Positions 7,944 to 13,866 of a DNA stretch of 13,866 nt are shown in pieces. Below the pieces are notes generated by a model. That model had not been told where the DNA came from. It saw nothing but the letters and a program-made list of their open reading frames with translations, and did no database searches. A program made the translations under genes and the position numbers. Numbering within the stretch: the first letter of the stretch is position 1; each line of letters begins with the position of its first letter. This stretch comes from an uncultured Lachnospiraceae bacterium (GTDB lineage: Bacteria > Bacillota > Clostridia > Lachnospirales > Lachnospiraceae): assembly GCA_902803625.1 (NCBI GenBank), contig CADCQV010000296.1, positions 1 to 13,866 on the forward strand, in the 5' to 3' direction.

Positions 7944-9632
7944 TCAGACATCATCGGGGAAGGTATCAAGGATAAGCATTGTAATATCGTCAAACTGGGC
8001 TGAATCTCCTTCAAAGAGATCCAGCTCTTTTTGCATTTCCTCAAGCAGTGCCTGTCCGGTAAGTTCGGAATGCATGTTCAGGCTGTTCAGCATCTTTTCC
8101 AGGCCGAAGGCATTTCCTTCCTTATCGGCAGCGTCGGGTACGCCATCGGTATAGAGGAACAGCCTGTCACCGGCTTCAAGGGTAAGCTCTCTTCCGGTAT
8201 AGACAGTGTCTTCCATAATTCCGATCACCAGATCATGCTCCTCTATAATCAATTCATATTTTCCCGTGCTCCTTCTGTAAAGTGCGGGATCCTCATGTCC
8301 GGCATTTATGTACGAGAGCTTCCTCTCCGACACAGTGTATATTCCGAAAAATACCGTTACAAACATACTGTCCGAGTTTCCGGGTATCAGCAGCCGGTTC
8401 ACCTTTGAAAGGACTGCAGCAGGAGACGGGATATCCTGGGCTATGTTTTTTATAAGGGTCTTTGTGACCACCATAAAGAGAGCCGCGGGAACACCCTTAT
8501 CCGAAACATCGGCTATGGTGATACCTATATGGTCATCATCTATCGTAAAGAAATCATAGAAATCTCCGCCAACCTCCTTAGCCGGTCTCATAATGGCTGT
8601 GATGCCGAAGTTTTTAAGCCCGTTGTAGCCTATAAGCTCATTTGGGAGCATCCTTGCCTGTATACCGGATGCAACACTAAGCTCCGCTGAAATACGTTCC
8701 TGTTTCTTGGTTACTTCAGTAAGATCATTTACATATTGATGGAGATCGTTCTCCATATCGGTCATGGAGTCGGCGAGTACTCTTATCTCGTCATGTGATC
8801 TGATTTTTGCATCGGAGAAGAAATGGCTTTCTTCCTCCTTCCGCTTCTTTGCGTTGAAGGACTCGGCGGCAGAAGCGAGCTTTTCGATCGGATATACAAC
8901 GATGTGGTTGATACCGAGAACGGATATGGTGATAAACACGGCTGTAATGAAGTAAAGCACCAGCCCGAAGAAATAGATAAAGGCCAGACTGTTTTTCCGG
9001 AGGTTACTCCTCTTTTCTGCGATCTGGATAAAGGCAATGACATCATCATCATCTATGGAGGACTGATAGAAGGGGGCCTCGGTCATAACAATGATCCCGT
9101 CAAGGTCATCCTCGATCACCTCATAAGGGTAATCGGCGATATGTTTCCAGGGTCTTATTTTACTCTGCCAGCCAAGGCAGTACCTGTTATCCTTTCCTGT
9201 GTCGGAATCGATGATAAAGCAAGTTTTTCCGGTGTCGGGGAATTCCAGATGTATATTTACCCACACTATATTATTATCGTGCTCAAGGTTGTCCATACGG
9301 GTAAGAAGCTCCTCATACTGAGGGGTTTTCAGTTTATCGAATTCCGCAAGATATTCGGCGCTGTTCTGTTCATCTCCGTATTTTTCAGAGAGTTCATCGT
9401 ACATTATATGTGTGGTGTCGACAAGATCGGTAATATAGTCCTGATCAAGGGTTATGGACAGGGTGCGCGCCAGACCGTAGTTCTTTCTGACTATGGACAT
9501 AAGCTCAAAACGGTCATTAACAAAGCCGCCGAAAGCGAGGGTCATGATGAAATATATGCTGGAAAAGATAAATACGGTAAGACCTACCTTTTTTCCTATG
9601 GAGTTTTTTATCTTTTTCTGATTCCTGAACAT
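7944..9632 (-). CDS. Membrane sensor phosphatase, HAMP plus PP2C/SpoIIE (RsbU-like)
   Basis: From the ATG at 9632 the protein has 562 residues. The order is: basic N-terminus; membrane helix at about 17-38; extracytoplasmic sensor region (about 39-215) of unrecognised type, rich in acidic residues; second membrane helix at about 217-241; HAMP-like linker (about 245-310); and a C-terminal PP2C/SpoIIE phosphatase (about 323-557). Metal-binding motifs are intact: GGDFYD (355-360), DVSDKG (375-380), DGVPDA (496-501) and FDDITM (547-552). Relatives dephosphorylate anti-anti-sigma (STAS) proteins and so control an alternative sigma factor or another partner-switching output; the partner is not in this window. 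The frame continues to a GTG at 9698, but the upstream sequence has no ribosome site and contains the predicted promoter of the divergent operon, so ATG 9632 is preferred. GGAG directly abuts that ATG, closer than normal, so the start is not certain. Confidence 0.9.
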   Translation of the reverse strand: MFRNQKKIKNSIGKKVGLTVFIFSSIYFIMTLAFGGFVNDRFELMSIVRKNYGLARTLSITLDQDYITDLVDTTHIMYDELSEKYGDEQNSAEYLAEFDKLKTPQYEELLTRMDNLEHDNNIVWVNIHLEFPDTGKTCFIIDSDTGKDNRYCLGWQSKIRPWKHIADYPYEVIEDDLDGIIVMTEAPFYQSSIDDDDVIAFIQIAEKRSNLRKNSLAFIYFFGLVLYFITAVFITISVLGINHIVVYPIEKLASAAESFNAKKRKEEESHFFSDAKIRSHDEIRVLADSMTDMENDLHQYVNDLTEVTKKQERISAELSVASGIQARMLPNELIGYNGLKNFGITAIMRPAKEVGGDFYDFFTIDDDHIGITIADVSDKGVPAALFMVVTKTLIKNIAQDIPSPAAVLSKVNRLLIPGNSDSMFVTVFFGIYTVSERKLSYINAGHEDPALYRRSTGKYELIIEEHDLVIGIMEDTVYTGRELTLEAGDRLFLYTDGVPDAADKEGNAFGLEKMLNSLNMHSELTGQALLEEMQKELDLFEGDSAQFDDITMLILDTFPDDV

Positions 9633-9666
9633 CTCCAATAATATACCATAAAAGTCGGGTTTTTGT

Positions 9667-9695
9667 TTGACGGAGGTACTAAAAAACTGTAAAAT
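9667..9695 (+). promoter_or_regulatory. Sigma-A-type promoter of the ABC exporter operon
   Basis: TTGACG (9667-9672), a 17-base spacer and TAAAAT (9690-9695) form a near-consensus promoter reading toward the exporter genes. Initiation near 9702 would give a leader of about 54 bases before TTG 9756. It is the best vegetative promoter match I saw in the window. Confidence 0.65.
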
Positions 9696-9700
9696 CACAA

Positions 9701-9706
9701 ATTATA
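9701..9706 (-). promoter_or_regulatory. Possible -10 element for the phosphatase gene
   Basis: TATAAT on the minus strand lies six bases from the -10 of the divergent promoter. Initiation near 9694 would leave about 62 bases before ATG 9632. No good -35 hexamer is present at 16-18 bases, so it is weak or activator-dependent if real. Confidence 0.3.
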
Positions 9707-9741
9707 CACATTTCATTGATAAGATGATGCTTATTATCATC

Positions 9742-9746
9742 GGAGG
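9742..9746 (+). promoter_or_regulatory. Ribosome binding site for the adaptor gene, supporting a TTG start
   Basis: GGAGG lies nine bases before TTG 9756, and there is no ATG nearby in frame. A 6-bp dyad (gatgat at 9723-9728, atcatc at 9736-9741) ends immediately before it and could influence initiation, though this is speculative. Confidence 0.6.
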
Positions 9747-9755
9747 AAGCGGGAT

Positions 9756-11696
9756 TTGGAGCTGAAGGACAAAGAGAATAACGGGGCGGGGGAAAAGCAG
9801 GAGCCTGTTAAAAACAGCAAATTCAACTGGAACAGTATAAAAGAAAACAGGTTTTTTTATTTTCTGAAAAGGAACGTAAAAAAGCTGGTCATTTTCCTTA
9901 TCCTTGCATATGCGGGAGTTACCGCTTTTCAGGTTTACGGAGCGGTTCAGGCATCGAAATTGATCGGGGAAAACACAGAGACACAGAACTTTGAGGAGGT
10001 TTCCTCACAGGATATCAGTAATTCCATTGCAGTTACCGGGACGATAGCCGCTACGGAAAAAAGGACCCTGTCTACCCTGGTTTCAAAGACAGAGGTGACG
10101 GATGTTTTTGTGGAGGTGGGCGACTATGTGAATGTGGGAGATCCTATCTGCACCTTTGATACTTCATCAATAGAATCCAATATCAGGAAGCTGGAGCGTC
10201 AGATCACGGTAAATAATGCCAAGGCAACACTGGAGCTTGCCAAAGCCAATACCCAGGTGGCCTGGGCCTGGGAGGATTATTATTATAACCAGTCCCATGG
10301 GGAATACGATCTGGACTCCGCGATGCGCTCATATGTGGAACAGCAGAACCAGGTGTCAGATGCCATAGACACCCTGAGTGCCAAGGAAAGAGAACTGGAT
10401 GCAATAAAGGATGAGTACGATGATTACAAGGAGGCTAAAAGGGACGGAACGGTTTCGGAGGGAAATTACAAAAATTCAAGCTCCGAGTATAAGGATGCCA
10501 TAGCTTCTGCGGAGGAAGCAGTCAGTGCCGCGGGCAGATCGGTTGAAAATGCCCAGCTCAGTCTCCAGAACTCTGTTGATAGCTACAATAAGGCTGTTGA
10601 AGAGCTTAAGCATCAGGGTGTGACGGATCTTCGTACCATATCCACCAATATGGCATCAGTCGTTGAATCCCAGTTAAACAATATTACCAGCAATGATTCC
10701 GCAGAGGAAGAGATAAGGGACTATAAGACAAGTCTCGGTAAATGTAATATTACTGCCCCGATTTCCGGACTCATCACCAGTGTTTCCGTGGTGGAAGGGG
10801 AAGAATATGATGAAAAAAGCACCATATGCGAGATACAGGATGATTCCACCTATATTGTCTCCGGAACGGTAGACCAGTATGACATTTCGGAGATAAGCGA
10901 GAGCATGAACTGTGTTATTAAGACGGATGCAACCGGAGATGACCAGATGGAGGGAATCCTGACCTTTGTTTCCCCTGTGCCGGGCAGCTCTTCATCATCT
11001 TCATCCGGCAGCGGTTCTTCATCGGATACGTCTTCGGGCAGTTCATCATCCTCGTCCACCGAGTACCCAATTGAGATCACAATAAAAGGCAGGGACGAAA
11101 GGCTTCGAATAGGTATGACCGCTGAGGCTTCCATTTTAGTGGAATCCAGAAAGGGAGTGAAGGCTGTTCCCTATGATGCGATAATTGAAGACAGTGACGG
11201 CAGCTTCTATGTGAATAAGGCGGTCACAGGACAAAAGAAAAGGGAAGCCTATGTACCTGAAGCCGGAGTCGCCGGAATAGAGGATAAAGAAAAACGGGAT
11301 GGCAGGCCATCAGACGGCGGCGGACAATCAGACGGCGGCGGAGAGTCAGACGGCGGCGGGCAGTCAAACGGCGGCAGGCCTGATTCCGGTGAGGGTATAC
11401 TTAAGGACGATACGGGTCTTAAGGGCGAAACTGCTATGAATTCATATTCCGCAAATCCTCTGGCAAATCTTATTGCAGAAAAGATGATAGGAAAGAGCGC
11501 AAGTGAGCTCTATGCCGTAAATGAGGGGACCCCCACAATTAAGGTTACCGTTGAGAAGGGACTGGAAACCGATTATTATACCGAGGTCATATCTGACGAG
11601 CTTGAAAACGGGGATCAGGTGCTTATTCCGGACTCCGGTGATTCATTTAGCAGCATGGATATGAGAGGTCACAGAGGCCCGGGAATGATGTTTTAA
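9756..11696 (+). CDS. Membrane-fusion/adaptor protein of a MacAB-type ABC exporter (HlyD/RND-MFP family)
   Basis: The 646-residue product starts at TTG 9756. A charged cytoplasmic N-terminus is followed by one membrane anchor (about 43-63). The first half of a biotinyl-lipoyl-like domain (about 85-137; VTGTIAATEKRTLSTLVSK, then VEVGDYVNVGDPICTFD) leads into a long coiled-coil hairpin (about 138-325). The second lipoyl half (CNITAPISGLITSVSVVEGE, 330-349) and a beta-barrel domain follow. The protein is longer than typical MacA-like adaptors because of two low-complexity inserts: a Ser-rich stretch at 410-435 within the barrel region, and Ser-Asp/Asn-Gly-Gly repeats at 518-540. A further extended segment (about 545-600) precedes the final strand region and a Met/Gly-rich C-terminus. 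In Gram-positive bacteria such adaptors work with a MacB-like ATPase and permease to export peptides, antibiotics or other compounds. The stop overlaps the next start by one base (TAATG). The substrate cannot be told from sequence. Confidence 0.9.
   Translation: MELKDKENNGAGEKQEPVKNSKFNWNSIKENRFFYFLKRNVKKLVIFLILAYAGVTAFQVYGAVQASKLIGENTETQNFEEVSSQDISNSIAVTGTIAATEKRTLSTLVSKTEVTDVFVEVGDYVNVGDPICTFDTSSIESNIRKLERQITVNNAKATLELAKANTQVAWAWEDYYYNQSHGEYDLDSAMRSYVEQQNQVSDAIDTLSAKERELDAIKDEYDDYKEAKRDGTVSEGNYKNSSSEYKDAIASAEEAVSAAGRSVENAQLSLQNSVDSYNKAVEELKHQGVTDLRTISTNMASVVESQLNNITSNDSAEEEIRDYKTSLGKCNITAPISGLITSVSVVEGEEYDEKSTICEIQDDSTYIVSGTVDQYDISEISESMNCVIKTDATGDDQMEGILTFVSPVPGSSSSSSSGSGSSSDTSSGSSSSSSTEYPIEITIKGRDERLRIGMTAEASILVESRKGVKAVPYDAIIEDSDGSFYVNKAVTGQKKREAYVPEAGVAGIEDKEKRDGRPSDGGGQSDGGGESDGGGQSNGGRPDSGEGILKDDTGLKGETAMNSYSANPLANLIAEKMIGKSASELYAVNEGTPTIKVTVEKGLETDYYTEVISDELENGDQVLIPDSGDSFSSMDMRGHRGPGMMF
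10983..11060 (+). repeat. Ser-rich low-complexity coding tract in the adaptor
   Basis: This stretch encodes 26 residues that are nearly all Ser and Gly (residues 410-435), interrupted by one Asp-Thr and ending in Thr. It uses mixed Ser codons (tca, tct, tcc, tcg, agc, agt), so it is preserved at the protein level and is not a simple DNA microsatellite. Confidence 0.85.
11310..11375 (+). repeat. 18-bp in-frame tandem repeat (about 3.7 copies) in the adaptor
   Basis: Copies begin at 11310, 11328, 11346 and 11364, each opening with tcagacggcggc or, in the last, tcaaacggcggc. They encode Ser-Asp-Gly-Gly-Gly-Gln/Glu units. The 18-base period keeps frame, so copy-number change would lengthen or shorten the linker without breaking the protein. 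Confidence 0.9.
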
Positions 11697-12412
11697 TGGC
11701 TAAGGGAGACATTATAATCGAGGCTCACGATATTGTAAAGCGTTACTATATCGGAAAGCCAAACGAGCTGGAGATACTGCATGGCATAAGCCTTTCCGTA
11801 AGGGAGGGTGAATTTGTGGCCATAGTCGGAGCGTCCGGCTCCGGAAAATCAACTCTTATGAACATTATAGGGGTTCTGGACAAGCCGACTGAGGGCAGCT
11901 ATATCCTCGACAATATCAATGTGATGGAGTCCAGGGATGATGAGCTTTCGGAGATACGGAATAAAAAGATAGGCTTTATTTTCCAGACCTATAACTTAAT
12001 CGCCAGAACCAGCGCATTGAAAAATGTGGAGCTTCCCATGATGTATGCCAGGATGCCCGGATGGAAGAGAAAGAAAAGAGCCCGTGAGCTGATGCAGCTG
12101 GTTGAGATGGAGGACCGTATGAATCATGCACCGGATGAACTCTCCGGAGGGCAGAAGCAGAGGGTTGCTATAGCGAGAGCCATGGCGAACGACCCTGCGC
12201 TTCTTCTGGCAGACGAGCCTACGGGGGCTCTGGATTCAAAGACCGGCAGAATGGTTATGGATATTTTTCATAAGCTGCATAAGGAACAGGGAAAGACCAT
12301 CGTGCTCATCACTCATTCACCGGAGCTGGCAGAGGAATGTGAAAGGATCCTGACTCTTTCTGACGGCATGTTCATCGGGGAAAGAAAGGGAAGAAACCAT
12401 GCTCCTTCTTGA
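11696..12412 (+). CDS. ABC transporter ATPase, MacB/LolD-type
   Basis: The 238-residue product is a complete nucleotide-binding domain of the MacB/LolD/FtsE group. It has Walker A GASGSGKS (45-52), Q-loop Gln97 in FQTYNL, signature LSGGQ (149-153) followed by KQRVAIARA, Walker B LLLADEP (169-175) with catalytic Glu174, the D-loop GALD and switch His207. The start overlaps the adaptor stop by one base (TAATG), and the end overlaps the permease start by 14 bases, so all three genes are translationally coupled. It powers the mechanotransmission-type permease encoded next. No key residue is missing. Confidence 0.95.
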   Translation: MAKGDIIIEAHDIVKRYYIGKPNELEILHGISLSVREGEFVAIVGASGSGKSTLMNIIGVLDKPTEGSYILDNINVMESRDDELSEIRNKKIGFIFQTYNLIARTSALKNVELPMMYARMPGWKRKKRARELMQLVEMEDRMNHAPDELSGGQKQRVAIARAMANDPALLLADEPTGALDSKTGRMVMDIFHKLHKEQGKTIVLITHSPELAEECERILTLSDGMFIGERKGRNHAPS

Positions 12413-13688
12413 AAATATAATCCTTGCGCTTAACGGCATCAGGGCAAACAAGATGAGGTCTCTTCTCACTATGCTGGGAATAATCATCGGTATTGCATCT
12501 GTCATAGCGATAATGACGGTAGGTACCTCTATGACAGCTTCCATGACAGATACCATGAACAGCTACGGCGCGAATGATATCACCATGGGTGTTTCGCAGA
12601 AGAGTACCGAGACAGAGATGATGGGCGGTATGCGCTTTGAATGGGGACCGCGTAAAAGCAATCTGGGGGATAATGATTATATTTATATGGATATGCTCTC
12701 AGTCCTGAAGGAAGAGTATCCCGATAAGATAGACCACTTTCTCCTTGAATGCTCTGCGGGACAGGGCCAGGCAAAGGACGGGAGCCTTTATGCGAATGTT
12801 GAGCTTAAGGGCGTAAATGACGAGAAATTTGAGGATGATAAGCTGGAAATGCTCTCAGGCCGTTCCTTTAAGGAGTCAGATCAGAAGGACGGCAGGAAGG
12901 TTGCCATAGTTTCCGATTATTTCTGTAATAATATGTTTAACGGGGATACCGCTTCCGCTCCGGGTAAGGAGATCTCCATACTGGTAAACGGGAAGTACCA
13001 TTACTATACCATTATCGGAGTTTATGAATATGATGCCTCAGCAAACTGGGTATCCACCTCTGAGGAGGAGACCACTACAACGGTGTATCTGCCGCTAAAG
13101 ACAGCCTTCGATTTCAACCATGATGATCAGAGATTTGAGCAGGTGACGGTTGTTACTGGAAGCGGGGTAACAAGCGTGGATGACTTCATGATGGAAATAG
13201 GAAGCTTTATGAACAGACGCTTCTACAGGAATAACGATAGCTACGAGATTAGCTGCTCCAGCATGTCATCCTTTATGGCGGAAATGACAGAAAGCATGAA
13301 TACCATGTCCATGGCCATTTCCTTTATAGCAGGGATATCCCTTCTTGTGGGCGGGATCGGGGTTATGAATATCATGCTGGTTTCCATACAGGAGCGTACA
13401 AAGGAAATAGGGACCAGGAAGGCGCTCGGAGCCACCAATACCTCTATCCGTATCCAGTTTATCGTTGAAGCCATGGTTTTATGCTTTATGGGAGGGATAA
13501 TAGGTGTGGTGATCGGAACGGTCCTGGGATCAATCCTGTCAAAGCAGATGGGTTACGATGCTTCCGCACCGCTCGGCGCCATTGTATTTGCCGTTGCATT
13601 CTCAATGGTCATAGGAGTATTCTTCGGATTCTATCCCGCAAACAAGGCCGCAAAGATGAACCCGGTGGATGCCTTGAGATATGAATAA
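12399..13688 (+). CDS. MacB/FtsX-type ABC transporter permease
   Basis: The 429-residue product has the family's four-helix layout: TM1 at about 20-43 after the typical LNGIRANKMRSLLTMLG start; a large extracytoplasmic MacB core domain (about 46-300); TM2 at about 305-330; TM3 at about 355-380; and TM4 at about 391-412. The conserved loop ERTKEIGTRKALGA (332-345) follows TM2, and the C-terminus ends with the family signature NPVDALRYE. The extracytoplasmic part is rich in Met near both membrane ends (about 43-53 and 289-305), which is mildly unusual. The start overlaps the ATPase gene by 14 bases. Dimeric MacB-type permeases couple ATP hydrolysis to movement of the outer domain rather than passing substrate through the membrane helices. 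Confidence 0.95.
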   Translation: MLLLENIILALNGIRANKMRSLLTMLGIIIGIASVIAIMTVGTSMTASMTDTMNSYGANDITMGVSQKSTETEMMGGMRFEWGPRKSNLGDNDYIYMDMLSVLKEEYPDKIDHFLLECSAGQGQAKDGSLYANVELKGVNDEKFEDDKLEMLSGRSFKESDQKDGRKVAIVSDYFCNNMFNGDTASAPGKEISILVNGKYHYYTIIGVYEYDASANWVSTSEEETTTTVYLPLKTAFDFNHDDQRFEQVTVVTGSGVTSVDDFMMEIGSFMNRRFYRNNDSYEISCSSMSSFMAEMTESMNTMSMAISFIAGISLLVGGIGVMNIMLVSIQERTKEIGTRKALGATNTSIRIQFIVEAMVLCFMGGIIGVVIGTVLGSILSKQMGYDASAPLGAIVFAVAFSMVIGVFFGFYPANKAAKMNPVDALRYE

Positions 13689-13713
13689 GACAGGATATTA
13701 AGGAGGCTTTAAA

Positions 13714-13866
13714 ATGGAGGATATTGCAGTCCTTCCAATCGACGTTGAAAGGGCGGAAGAGATAACGGCCTTTGGAGCATGGAGAGACAAGGAAGCCATA
13801 GGTGTCATAGCCGGAATGAAGACCGGTCACAGGATGGATATAAAATCCCTCTTCGTGAGCCCCGGA
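13714..13866 (+). CDS. Probable GNAT-family acetyltransferase, N-terminal part (3' end outside window)
   Basis: An ATG at 13714 follows AGGAGG (13701-13706) by seven bases, and the frame is open for 51 codons to the window end. The product begins MEDIAVLPIDVERAEEI, and later has GVIAGMK and then DIKSLFVSPG. A strand pair followed by a segment ending V-x-P is the usual lead-in to the acetyl-CoA-binding loop of GNAT enzymes, but that loop lies beyond the window. It begins 25 bases after the permease stop and could be cotranscribed with the exporter. The coding call is good; the family call is tentative. Confidence 0.6.
   Translation, partial: MEDIAVLPIDVERAEEITAFGAWRDKEAIGVIAGMKTGHRMDIKSLFVSPG

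Noticed and set aside
7678..8003. Several short open frames on both strands across the intergenic repeat
   Set aside because: Their translations are made of the repeat sequence, they lack ribosome sites, and the inverted repeats explain the open frames.
8823..9641. Long plus-strand open frame (272 codons) opposite the phosphatase gene
   Set aside because: The minus strand encodes an intact HAMP-PP2C protein with all motifs. The plus frame has no recognisable content.
9633..9698. N-terminal extension of the phosphatase to a GTG at 9698
   Set aside because: No ribosome site precedes the GTG, it would lie upstream of the predicted transcription start, and the region contains the divergent promoter.

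Overview
The window looks like chromosomal DNA from a Gram-positive clostridial bacterium, most likely Lachnospiraceae (Butyrivibrio-like). This is an inference from strong AGGAGG-type ribosome binding sites, use of TTG starts, a sigma-A-type promoter (TTGACG-17-TAAAAT), a SpoIIE-type phosphatase and a MacB-type exporter whose adaptor is anchored by one N-terminal membrane segment. No rRNA, tRNA, CRISPR array or transposase was seen.

Region A (1-7644, + strand) is one tightly packed probable operon. It starts with two tandem, diverged AAA+ ATPases; the first is cut by the window edge. Each has a degenerate N-terminal AAA domain, with Arg-Arg in place of the Walker A Lys-Thr/Ser, and an intact C-terminal AAA domain. 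The C-terminal domains resemble the Cdc48-like ATPase (Afp15/Pvc15 type) of extracellular contractile injection systems (eCIS). A 1122-residue protein of unknown family follows, with a charged N-terminal half and a helical, partly hydrophobic C-terminal half. The last gene encodes a 202-residue acidic protein whose pattern suggests a small chaperone-like fold. Large unknown protein plus small acidic partner, just downstream of injection-system-type ATPases, is the most interesting part of the window: a candidate cargo/chaperone pair. No sheath, tube, baseplate or DUF4157 gene is visible, so the eCIS link rests on ATPase resemblance alone.

Region B (7645-7943) is non-coding DNA between convergent genes. 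It holds a 181-bp element bounded by imperfect inverted repeats related to the dispersed TGTCATnCnGAG..GCGAAGCGA motif. Inside are four stem-loops, two of them within a 41-bp-period tandem duplication.

Region C (9632-7944, - strand) encodes a membrane-anchored sensor phosphatase: TM, extracytoplasmic domain, TM, HAMP, PP2C/SpoIIE. It is divergent from region D, and the predicted promoters overlap between about 9667 and 9706.

Region D (9756-13688, + strand) is a translationally coupled three-gene MacAB-type ABC exporter: membrane-fusion adaptor, ATPase, FtsX-like permease. The adaptor carries unusual Ser-rich and Ser-Asp-Gly repeat linkers. A probable GNAT acetyltransferase gene begins at 13714 and runs off the end.
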